In this document: positions 1 through 6,335 of the stretch, piece by piece
Layout of the letters: every line of letters starts with the position of its first letter
How positions within the stretch are numbered: position 1 is the stretch's first letter
Origin: CAYGTK01 sp964352775
GTDB lineage: Bacteria > Bacteroidota > Bacteroidia > Chitinophagales > CAIOSU01
DNA length: 11,780 nucleotides
Direction: 5' to 3'
Assembly: GCA_964352775.1 (NCBI GenBank)
Contig: CAYGTK010000140.1
Coordinates: forward strand, 1 to 11,780
The notes under the pieces: generated by a model
The model's input: only the letters and a program-made list of their open reading frames with translations
Database searches by the model: none
Told to the model about the DNA's origin: nothing
Position numbers and translations under genes: made by a program

Positions 1-903
1 GTTCACGTATATCACAAACTCTGCTATGTTTCCCGCGCTTATCTGGCCATTGATAACTCCAATACCTCCAACAAATATTGTTAAAATGGTACTTAAGCCA
101 ATAAGCGACATCATTAATGGGAAGAAAAAGGCATTCACCTTTGCTAGCTTCAGTGCTTCCTCTTTATAACTCTCTGAATGACCATCAAAAGAAACACCTA
201 TCATTTTCTCTTGCACATACGATTTCACTACCCTAATACCAGAATAATACTCCTGCGCAGCTGTAGTAAGATCGGATAGCTTACCCTGAATGATCTCGCT
301 TTGTTTGTTGATAATACTACTTACGTAATAAATGGAAATAGATAAGATAGGAAGTGGCAATAGCACGTAAAAAGTCAAGCGTGGGCTAACCGCCAACATT
401 GCCGAAATAACCATTATGAATAGTACCACAAGATTAACCGAATACATTATTGCTGGCCCAAGGTACATGCGCACTCTAGTAACATCTTCCGCAATGCGTG
501 ACATCAAGTCGCCCGTGTTATTGCGCTTATAGAACGCTAGACTCAGCACCTGATAATGATCGTACATATCATTCTTCAAGTCGTATTCTATCAGTCGAGA
601 CATCACAATGATGGTTTGCCGCATAAGGAACATGAACAGCCCCTTTAATAGAGCTAAGGCCAATACTACCAAGCCGAAAAACAACAGCACTTGACCAAAT
701 ACATTGTAGAAGGCTGCCTGTAACTCAAACCCATCGTAAAGCTTATATAGCACGATGTTTTCTCGCACAAGATCGAATGCGTAACGAATTACACGCGGAG
801 AAAGCACACCAAAGTAATTAGAGATAGCGACAAAGAACAGCCCTGATAGCAAGCGGTATTTATACCGCCAGAAATACTTGTTCAAGACCATTAAGTGCTT
901 CAT
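1..903 (-). CDS. ABC exporter, transmembrane-domain half (partial, 3' end beyond left edge)
   Basis: The 301 visible codons form the N-terminal membrane domain of a fused permease/ATPase exporter (MsbA/MdlB-like). The ATG at 903 gives MKHLMVLNKYFW, a short basic cytoplasmic start, followed by hydrophobic segments at about residues 18-36, 66-86, 140-165 and near 280. The stretch RNNTGDLMSRIAEDV (about 146-160) is the conserved intracellular-loop motif of ABC type-1 exporter domains. Walker A, the signature motif and Walker B are not visible because the nucleotide-binding domain lies beyond base 1, so the length and integrity of the protein are unknown. It probably works as a dimer in the inner membrane, exporting a lipid or hydrophobic compound; the substrate cannot be told. 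It is divergent from the dehydrogenase gene, with 98 bases between the starts. The family call is firm; the specific exporter type is inference. Confidence 0.93.
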   Translation of the reverse strand, partial: MKHLMVLNKYFWRYKYRLLSGLFFVAISNYFGVLSPRVIRYAFDLVRENIVLYKLYDGFELQAAFYNVFGQVLLFFGLVVLALALLKGLFMFLMRQTIIVMSRLIEYDLKNDMYDHYQVLSLAFYKRNNTGDLMSRIAEDVTRVRMYLGPAIMYSVNLVVLFIMVISAMLAVSPRLTFYVLLPLPILSISIYYVSSIINKQSEIIQGKLSDLTTAAQEYYSGIRVVKSYVQEKMIGVSFDGHSESYKEEALKLAKVNAFFFPLMMSLIGLSTILTIFVGGIGVINGQISAGNIAEFVIYVN

Positions 904-956
904 AATACTTGCCTATTAACTGTGCCTATACAAATAACGTTCTTGATAAAAAGGTT

Positions 957-964
957 TAATTTTG
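957..964 (+). promoter_or_regulatory. Predicted Bacteroidota -7 element for the dehydrogenase gene
   Basis: TAATTTTG matches the Bacteroidota -7 consensus TAnnTTTG exactly and lies 37 bases before the ATG at 1002. No convincing -33 TTG is present at the usual 17-23 base spacing, so the call rests on one element. Just downstream a small perfect hairpin, GTGCT-ATTG-AGCAC (968-981), covers the expected transcription start or the first bases of the leader. Confidence 0.5.
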
Positions 965-1001
965 CTCGTGCTATTGAGCACAAAGAAAACAAAAATTAGG
1001 T

Positions 1002-2087
1002 ATGCTTTCTCTTGAAGACACACCCGCTGTGAACACCACCCCAGGGGTTTTTCAGCAAATAACCAAAATGGGGCACGAGCAGGTACTATTCTGCTACGAT
1101 GAGCCAACAGGACTAAAGGCGATAATTGCCGTACACGATACTACTTTGGGTCCCTCCCTTGGTGGAACTCGTTTCTGGAATTACGCTACCGATGAAGAAG
1201 CTATAACAGATGTATTGCGCCTTTCGCGAGGCATGACCTATAAATCATCCATCAGCGGTATTAACCTTGGTGGTGGTAAGGCAGTTATAATAGGCGACAG
1301 GAATAAACTAGGTAATGAAGGCTTCTGGCGACGTTACGGCCAGTTCGTTAACAGCCTAGGCGGTAAATATTATACTGCCGAAGATGTTGGCACTAGCCCT
1401 CAAGACATGGCTTTTGTTCAGAAGGAAACCAATTACGTGGCAGGTATTGAAGGTGTAGGTGGAGATCCATCGCCTGTTACTGCATATGGCGTTTACTTGG
1501 GTTTGAAAGCTTCCGCCAAAAAAGCGTGGGGTACGGATAACCTGACCGGCAGAAAAATATTGGTAGAAGGTGTAGGCCATGTAGGTACTTACCTTGTAGA
1601 GCACTTAACCAAAGATGGTGCTGAAGTATTGATAACCGATATAGATAATAGTCGCTTAAAGGCTGTGAACGAAAAGTTTAGCGCTACAGTAGTAAGCCCA
1701 GCTGCCGCATTAGATCAAGACATAGAAATATACGCACCCTGTGCATTAGGTTCTACCCTAAACTCTGCCAATATTGAGCGTTTGAAAGCCATTATTATTG
1801 CAGGTGCAGCTAATAATCAATTAGCGGATGAGCTAGTGCATGGCGAAATGATAAAGGACAGAGGCTTACTATACGCCCCCGATTTTATGATAAATGCTGG
1901 AGGGGTAATTAATTGCTACTGCGAGTTAGATGAGAATGGCTACGATCGCAAACTGGCTATGGACCTTACCGAAAAGATATACGACCGAACGCTTGATATT
2001 TACAACAAGGCAGAGGAAGAAAATATAACATCGCATAAAGCAGCTTTACGCATTGCCGAAGAACGCATAGCAGCTGCAAAAGCATAA
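1002..2087 (+). CDS. Leucine dehydrogenase-type Glu/Leu/Phe/Val dehydrogenase
   Basis: This 361-residue cytoplasmic enzyme is predicted to catalyse the reversible NAD+-dependent oxidative deamination of a branched-chain amino acid to its 2-oxo acid and ammonia. The substrate-binding and catalytic residues are all visible: K81 in RGMTYK, K93 in NLGGGK and D128 in TAEDVG. Their spacing (12 and 35 residues) equals that of K68, K80 and D115 of Bacillus leucine dehydrogenase. The Rossmann domain has GVGHVG (190-195) followed by the acidic residues D213 and D215 for ribose binding, typical of NAD use. GAANNQL (268-274) and PDFMINAGGVIN (293-304) are further family motifs. The length is normal for the family. 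A leucine or valine preference over phenylalanine is inferred from overall resemblance. The ATG at 1002 has no strong Shine-Dalgarno sequence. nusB follows after 19 bases, so the two may share a transcript. Confidence 0.93.
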   Translation: MLSLEDTPAVNTTPGVFQQITKMGHEQVLFCYDEPTGLKAIIAVHDTTLGPSLGGTRFWNYATDEEAITDVLRLSRGMTYKSSISGINLGGGKAVIIGDRNKLGNEGFWRRYGQFVNSLGGKYYTAEDVGTSPQDMAFVQKETNYVAGIEGVGGDPSPVTAYGVYLGLKASAKKAWGTDNLTGRKILVEGVGHVGTYLVEHLTKDGAEVLITDIDNSRLKAVNEKFSATVVSPAAALDQDIEIYAPCALGSTLNSANIERLKAIIIAGAANNQLADELVHGEMIKDRGLLYAPDFMINAGGVINCYCELDENGYDRKLAMDLTEKIYDRTLDIYNKAEEENITSHKAALRIAEERIAAAKA

Positions 2088-2106
2088 TTAAAAACAGAAC
2101 AGTCAA

Positions 2107-3048
2107 TTGCTCAGTAGAAGAAATATTCGCACCAAGGTAATGCAAGGCATTTATGCCTACGAGCAAGAGGCTTTCACATCGTTCGAAGTAGCTAGTAGAG
2201 TATTGAACGATACCATTAGCCAAGCTTTCAGCCTTTATCTGTACAATCTGCATATCATACGAAAGATATCAGAACGTACCTTGAAGATAGCGGAGATAAA
2301 AAAGGACAAACACCTACCTACGGATGAGGATAGGAACTTTAGCGCTAAGCTGGCAGAAAATGAAGTGACAGTAGCGTTAGCGGAAAACCCTATTTTTCAG
2401 AAAATGCTGGAACGCAGAAGTCTCCACCTTCAAGATAACAGTGACATAGTTCGTGAACTGTATACCGTTTTTGGAAGATCAGCTGAATACATCAATTATG
2501 TAGGCCATCCAGAGAAGAACTTAGGACAGGATAAAAATATCTTAAAGCGCCTTTTCAATAAAGTGATGCTGGAAGAAGAGATGTACCAAGCTCACCTAGA
2601 AGAGATCTTTTCAAACGCTGCTGACGATATGCAAGTGGTTAAATTCAAGATCAATGACTTCTTGAATGATTATGAAGAGGAAAAGTCGATACGAGAACTA
2701 GCTAGTAATGCCAACAGTGCAGAAGACAAGTCATTTGCCAACGATCTTTTTAAGCTAACCATTGAGCGAAATGAGGAGCTACTGGCACTAATAAGTCCCA
2801 AACTAGTTAACTGGGAGGCAGATAGATTAGCTAAGGTAGATGTGATATTACTGAAAATGGCAGTGAGTGAATTGATGTTCTTCAAGTACATTCCTGTTAA
2901 GGTGACAATAAACGAATATATCGACATTGCAAAGGTGTATAGCACCCCAAGAAGTAAGGACTTTATAAACGGTGTTTTGGATAAACTAATGAAGGAACTA
3001 CAAGACACAGGAAAAATAAAGAAGGCTGGAAGAGGTCTTATAGGGTAA
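2107..3048 (+). CDS. nusB: Transcription antitermination factor NusB, long Bacteroidota form, TTG start
   Basis: NusB binds boxA RNA with NusE (S10) and promotes antitermination of rRNA transcription. The C-terminal part carries the family signature: KLVNWEADR (232-240), a D-x-LL-x-x-A-x-x-E helix (245-255), the INEYIDIAK stretch (268-276) and SKDFINGVLD (283-292). The protein has 313 residues against about 140 in classical NusB. The extra length lies mainly between the N-terminal helix and about residue 185; long forms of this kind are common in Bacteroidota. The start is TTG at 2107, giving MLSRRNIRTKVMQGIYAY, which fits the conserved NusB N terminus. The next in-frame ATG (2140) would remove the basic RNA-binding N terminus, and a TAA at 2089 rules out a start further upstream. 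It lies 19 bases after the dehydrogenase gene. Confidence 0.93.
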   Translation: MLSRRNIRTKVMQGIYAYEQEAFTSFEVASRVLNDTISQAFSLYLYNLHIIRKISERTLKIAEIKKDKHLPTDEDRNFSAKLAENEVTVALAENPIFQKMLERRSLHLQDNSDIVRELYTVFGRSAEYINYVGHPEKNLGQDKNILKRLFNKVMLEEEMYQAHLEEIFSNAADDMQVVKFKINDFLNDYEEEKSIRELASNANSAEDKSFANDLFKLTIERNEELLALISPKLVNWEADRLAKVDVILLKMAVSELMFFKYIPVKVTINEYIDIAKVYSTPRSKDFINGVLDKLMKELQDTGKIKKAGRGLIG

Positions 3049-3049
3049 A

Positions 3050-3078
3050 ACAACTGCAAACAGTTGTGTTGGTTTGCA
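3050..3078 (+). repeat. Two overlapping, mutually exclusive inverted repeats after nusB
   Basis: Dyad 1 is ACAACTG-CAAA-CAGTTGT (3050-3067): a perfect 7-bp stem with a 4-base loop, starting 2 bases after the nusB stop codon. Dyad 2 is TGCAAAC-N10-GTTTGCA (3055-3061 with 3072-3078), also a perfect 7-bp stem. They share bases 3055-3067, so only one can form at a time. A T-rich stretch follows at 3081-3094. Dyad 1 could be a weak nusB terminator, and dyad 2 looks like a two-half-site operator over the -33 region of the next gene. Both roles are inference. Confidence 0.45.
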
Positions 3079-3096
3079 AATTCTTTCTTAATTTCG
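3064..3096 (+). promoter_or_regulatory. Predicted promoter for the DUF1573 lipoprotein gene
   Basis: TAATTTCG at 3089-3096 is one base off the Bacteroidota -7 consensus TAnnTTTG. Possible -33 TTG elements lie at 3064-3066 (22-base spacer) and 3069-3071 (17-base spacer), both at the ends of the usual range. The ATG at 3141 is 44 bases further on, leaving an A-rich leader typical of efficiently translated Bacteroidota genes, which rely little on Shine-Dalgarno pairing. Confidence 0.5.
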
Positions 3097-3140
3097 CATC
3101 TGTAATTTTCAAAAAAAGAACTTAAAAAACGATTAGTACC

Positions 3141-3656
3141 ATGAAGAACTTGCTACTTATTTTATCGGTATTCGGTTTGTTTTTCGCCTCTTGTGGTGGC
3201 GGAGAAGAAGCTTCTACTGACACAACTGCTGACACTGAAACTGCAGCTCCTGAAACACCTGTGACTACTGACGCAGTAAACAACTCGGCAACTGAAGAAG
3301 CTGCGGCTCCTCAAGGACCTTTCGCAGGAATGGCTTTTGCTGAGAATTCTCACGACTTCGGAACCATCAATGCTGGTGATGTAGTTGAGCACACATTTAC
3401 ATTCACTAACACTGGCGAGACTGACCTAGTTATCTCTAACGCACGTGGAAGTTGTGGTTGTACTGTACCTTACTACCCGAAAGAGCCTATCGCTCCAGGT
3501 GAAACTGGCGACATCAAAGTATCTTACAACAGTAAGGGAAAGAAAGGAAGTGAAAAGAAAAATGTAACTATTACGGCTAACACCGAACCAGCAACAACTG
3601 TATTGAACATTTCTGCTGAGGTTATCCCAGGTGCTGAAGAAGCTCCTGCTAACTAA
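3141..3656 (+). CDS. DUF1573-domain lipoprotein
   Basis: The precursor has 171 residues. A short signal peptide (1-17) ends in a lipobox (LFFAS) with the lipidated cysteine at C18. A flexible linker rich in Ala, Thr and Glu (about 19-60) follows, then a DUF1573 domain (about 63-163). That domain shows the typical HDFGTI start (71-76), a F-T-F-x-N-T-G strand (86-92), the CGCT motif (105-108), an IAPGETGDI turn (117-125) and a basic KGKKGSEKK loop. DUF1573 folds as an immunoglobulin-like beta sandwich and is abundant in Bacteroidota; its molecular role is not established. The protein is expected to be anchored in the outer membrane or the periplasmic face. Many Asn, Tyr, Phe and Asp codons end in C, unlike the neighbours, which suggests high expression. 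yajC begins 16 bases after the stop codon. Confidence 0.92.
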   Translation: MKNLLLILSVFGLFFASCGGGEEASTDTTADTETAAPETPVTTDAVNNSATEEAAAPQGPFAGMAFAENSHDFGTINAGDVVEHTFTFTNTGETDLVISNARGSCGCTVPYYPKEPIAPGETGDIKVSYNSKGKKGSEKKNVTITANTEPATTVLNISAEVIPGAEEAPAN

Positions 3657-3672
3657 GCCAGAAGACATTACA

Positions 3673-4005
3673 ATGAACATATTGTTATTACAAGGAGGGT
3701 CGGCCAGTGGGTTCGACCTTCCTTTTATGTTAATGATGGGTGGGGTTATGCTCGTCATGTGGTTATTCATCTTCCGTCCGCAGAGTAAAAAGGTGAAAGA
3801 AGAGCAGCAGTTTTCAGAAAATGTTGTGAAAGGAGATAAAATAATCACCAAAGGTGGTATACATGGTAAAGTGGTTAAGCTTTATGATGATACAGCCATT
3901 GGTATTGAAGTAGCTCCACAAATGATCATGAAGATCGAACGTACCGCTATCTCCAGTGAGCTTTCTGCTCAGTTTAAAAAGGATACGGGACAAAAAAAGA
4001 GCTAA
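3673..4005 (+). CDS. yajC: Preprotein translocase accessory subunit YajC
   Basis: This 110-residue inner-membrane protein associates with SecDF and the SecYEG channel. It has one membrane helix (about 17-35), then the characteristic FRPQSKK (34-40) and a small cytoplasmic domain with VVKGDKIITKGGIHGKV (51-67), which matches the YajC family closely. The ATG at 3673 is chosen. An in-frame GTG at 3631 would add 14 residues encoded within the end of the DUF1573 gene and would spoil the normal short N terminus. It lies 16 bases after the DUF1573 gene and 76 bases before the GTG of the YbbR-like gene. secDF is not in the window. Confidence 0.94.
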   Translation: MNILLLQGGSASGFDLPFMLMMGGVMLVMWLFIFRPQSKKVKEEQQFSENVVKGDKIITKGGIHGKVVKLYDDTAIGIEVAPQMIMKIERTAISSELSAQFKKDTGQKKS

Positions 4006-4006
4006 T

Positions 4007-4025
4007 TTAGAACCGTAAGTTCTAA
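4007..4025 (+). repeat. Small hairpin between yajC and the YbbR-like gene
   Basis: TTAGAAC-CGTAA-GTTCTAA forms a perfect 7-bp stem with a 5-base loop, starting right after the yajC stop codon. Only 2 of 7 pairs are G-C and no T-run follows, so it is unlikely to be an efficient terminator. It could be an mRNA-stability or processing element, or chance. Confidence 0.3.
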
Positions 4026-4081
4026 CCCTAAGCACTTTAGTTATTCCTACTACCAAAGACAGAACAACCAACAGCCCAGCA

Positions 4082-4987
4082 GTGTGGATCACCTGCCTTG
4101 GCATTGCCATGTTACTTTGGGGACTTATTCGCCTCTCTGACCCTTACGTTACCGAAATACCTGTAAGCCTTACCTATCTGAACTTACCTGAAGATATGTT
4201 GCCTACTACTCCATTGGTAGAAGAGCTGCAAACAACCGTTAAGGGAAGCGGTTTCCGACTGTTGCTTCTCAACTTAGGCTTCACTGAAAAAGTATTATCG
4301 CTAGACTATAAGTACTACGACCGATACAATACTTTATCGAATGAATTGATAAAGCCTTCATTATCCGATCAGTTATCTCCAGAATTCTCACTCCTTGAGG
4401 TCTATCCCATGGAGTTGCCGCTTCGTTTTGACGAAAAGGCTTCTAAAAAGATCCCGCTCTTATTGAAAAGCGATATATCTTATACAACCCAGTATTTCCC
4501 AAGTGGTGGTGCAACTTTATCTCCTGATAGCGTTATCCTTTCTGGGCCTAAAGATATTGTAGATAGTATTGAGGTATGGTACACTTCTGAATTGATATTA
4601 GAAGATGTTGCTGAAACCGCCAATGGTGCAATAGCTATTGATACACCTAGTACCAGCAACTTAGAGATAAGCCATAGGCAAGCGCAATATGATATTCCAG
4701 TAGAATTATATTCTGAAAAGGAGATCAGCGTTCCTGTTAAATTAACGAATGTTCCGCGCGGAAGTGACATCATCATCTATCCAAAAAAAGTGAGTGTATA
4801 CTTCCTAGTTGGGCGAACGAACTACGATCGCGTAGGTAGCAATGCATTTCTTGTTACTGCTAACATGAGCGATGTGGATGTGAAAAATGACAAATACGTG
4901 CCCATCAAACTACAGAGCCATCCCGATCATATCATCAATCCCCGAATAGAACCCCGCTCGGCGGAATTCATTATTTACAAAAAATGA
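4082..4987 (+). CDS. YbbR/CdaR-like single-pass membrane protein
   Basis: From the GTG at 4082 this is 301 residues. It starts with a membrane helix (about 2-18) followed by LSDPYVTEIPVSLTYLNLPE, the typical entry into a YbbR repeat. The rest is beta-rich and outside the membrane, with YbbR-like stretches ending in short strands (for example ISVPVKLTNVPRG at about 215-227). In Firmicutes, CdaR proteins with this architecture regulate the diadenylate cyclase CdaA; no cyclase gene is visible here, so a c-di-AMP link is only a possibility. The start is doubtful. The frame is open back to 4019 and encodes TTKDRTTNSPAVW before the helix, the basic cytoplasmic segment expected of this family. The only plausible codon upstream is ATT at 4043. 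The 3' end overlaps coaE by ATGA, implying coupled translation. Confidence 0.8.
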   Translation: MWITCLGIAMLLWGLIRLSDPYVTEIPVSLTYLNLPEDMLPTTPLVEELQTTVKGSGFRLLLLNLGFTEKVLSLDYKYYDRYNTLSNELIKPSLSDQLSPEFSLLEVYPMELPLRFDEKASKKIPLLLKSDISYTTQYFPSGGATLSPDSVILSGPKDIVDSIEVWYTSELILEDVAETANGAIAIDTPSTSNLEISHRQAQYDIPVELYSEKEISVPVKLTNVPRGSDIIIYPKKVSVYFLVGRTNYDRVGSNAFLVTANMSDVDVKNDKYVPIKLQSHPDHIINPRIEPRSAEFIIYKK

Positions 4988-5592
4988 TAAGCGTAGGCAT
5001 AACAGGTGGAATTGGCAGCGGTAAAAGTACTGTTTGCAAAGTGTTTGAAGCCATTAACATACCCATTTATTATGCTGATGATAGGGCAAAGCACTTGATG
5101 CGATACGATATAAAATTATCGCTAGCTATACGTGAGTTATTGAGTGATGATGCCTATTTGGTGAATGGAGAACTGAACAGGGAATTTATCTCTAGTCAAG
5201 TATTTCAGAACAAAGAGTTACTCACCGAGCTGAACCAGATAGTACACCCAGCCGTATTTCAAGACAGTATCGATTGGTTAGGAGAGCATAAAGACTACCC
5301 TTACACGGTTAAAGAGGCTGCTCTATTGGTAGAAACAGGCAGCTACAAAATGCTAGATAAGCTCATAGTGGTTACCGCTCCCATTGAGGTTCGTATAGAA
5401 CGTGTAATAAAACGAGATAATGCAGATAGGGCTGCAATTCAAGCACGCATGGACAACCAACTTCCTGAAGAAGAAAAAGTAGCCCTAGCCGACTTTGTGA
5501 TAGCTAATGATGGCTCTCTATCACTCATTGATCAGGTGCTTAAAGTACATCATGAATTAATGGCATTGGCAGAAGCTAAGAAAAAGGCCTAG
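4984..5592 (+). CDS. coaE: Dephospho-CoA kinase
   Basis: This enzyme performs the last step of coenzyme A synthesis: ATP-dependent phosphorylation of the 3'-hydroxyl of dephospho-CoA in the cytoplasm. The P-loop GGIGSGKST is at residues 8-16. YYADDRAKHLM (29-39) corresponds to the D-A-D substrate-binding region. LNQIVHPAVF (83-92) is a hallmark of CoaE, and KEAALLVETG (110-119) and RIERVIKRD (137-145) complete the core and lid. RMDNQLPEEEK (155-165) is the usual late motif. The length of 202 residues is normal. The ATG at 4984 overlaps the end of the YbbR-like gene by 4 bases, so this gene is probably translated by coupling. Confidence 0.96.
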   Translation: MISVGITGGIGSGKSTVCKVFEAINIPIYYADDRAKHLMRYDIKLSLAIRELLSDDAYLVNGELNREFISSQVFQNKELLTELNQIVHPAVFQDSIDWLGEHKDYPYTVKEAALLVETGSYKMLDKLIVVTAPIEVRIERVIKRDNADRAAIQARMDNQLPEEEKVALADFVIANDGSLSLIDQVLKVHHELMALAEAKKKA

Positions 5593-5644
5593 CTGTTCAT
5601 AACATCAGTTTCTGAAACGTTAGGTGAACTGCTATCTTTACAAG

Positions 5645-6316
5645 ATGAATCCGATAATAGCTCCATCCATATTGGCTGCCGACTTTGCAAAGTTGGGCGA
5701 GGCCATTACCATGATAGATAAAAGTGATGCCCAATGGGTACACATTGATGTTATGGATGGCCGATTTGTGCCTAACATCTCTTTTGGCCAACCAATAGTG
5801 AAAGCTATTAGGCCGTACACCAATAAATTTTTCGACGTTCATTTGATGATAGTTGAGCCCGATAATTACATCGATGATTTCAAGAAAGCAGGGGCCGATG
5901 GTATCACAGTACACTACGAAACTTGTCTACATCTGCATCGCAGTATTCAGCACATAAAGTCATTGGGGATACAAGCTGGTATTGCTTTGAATCCACATAC
6001 TCCCATTTCATTGTTGGAAGACATCATTATGGATGTAGATACGGTTTGTTTGATGTCAGTTAATCCGGGCTTTGGTGGGCAGGCCTTTATTCAACAGACC
6101 TTAGATCGAGTGGTAAAACTCAAACAACTGATAAACCAAACAGGTGCTAATACACTAATAGAAATAGATGGTGGAGTAACTTCTGCCAATGCAGCGGCAC
6201 TATTACAAAAAGGTGCCGATGTACTAGTAGCAGGCAGTTTCGTGTTTAAAAGCAAAGACCCGATCGCTACTATAAGTGAGCTAAAAAACACCGATGCCCA
6301 TACTATCACCGCCTGA
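5645..6316 (+). CDS. rpe: Ribulose-phosphate 3-epimerase
   Basis: This TIM-barrel enzyme interconverts ribulose 5-phosphate and xylulose 5-phosphate in the pentose phosphate pathway. The active-site residues are visible. S8 is in IAPSILAADF. The metal ligands are H33 and D35 in HIDVMDG, and H66 in FDVHLMI. The phosphate and loop motif SVNPGFGGQ spans 138-146. D175 is the catalytic acid and fourth ligand in IEIDGGV, and AGS at 196-198 lies near the C terminus. The protein of 223 residues from the ATG at 5645 has the typical MNPIIAPSIL start. An in-frame GTG at 5624 adds seven residues with no family support. It lies 52 bases after coaE and 19 bases before the receptor gene. Confidence 0.96.
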   Translation: MNPIIAPSILAADFAKLGEAITMIDKSDAQWVHIDVMDGRFVPNISFGQPIVKAIRPYTNKFFDVHLMIVEPDNYIDDFKKAGADGITVHYETCLHLHRSIQHIKSLGIQAGIALNPHTPISLLEDIIMDVDTVCLMSVNPGFGGQAFIQQTLDRVVKLKQLINQTGANTLIEIDGGVTSANAAALLQKGADVLVAGSFVFKSKDPIATISELKNTDAHTITA

Positions 6317-6335
6317 TAAGCGTTCACTAGCCATA

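Noticed and set aside
3631..3672. In-frame GTG extension of yajC into the DUF1573 gene
   Set aside because: The extra 14 residues read through the end of another gene and do not fit the short YajC N terminus; the ATG at 3673 does.
916..4776. Several minus-strand open frames opposite the dehydrogenase, nusB, DUF1573, yajC and ybbR genes
   Set aside because: They lie antisense to well-supported genes, have no family motifs and look like composition-driven shadows.
5591..5633. Imperfect 9-bp inverted repeat between coaE and rpe (one T-T mismatch) enclosing GTTTC-T-GAAAC, plus TATCTTTA at 5632-5639
   Set aside because: No T-run follows, the outer arms are 25 bases apart and mismatched, and the -7-like element lies too close to the rpe ATG with no -33 partner.
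5624..5644. GTG extension of rpe
   Set aside because: Rpe proteins begin right before the I-A-P-S-I-L motif, which the ATG at 5645 provides.
6294..6335. Upstream ATG for the TonB-dependent receptor, inside rpe
   Set aside because: It would put 14 polar residues before a clean signal peptide; the ATG at 6336 starts at the signal peptide itself.
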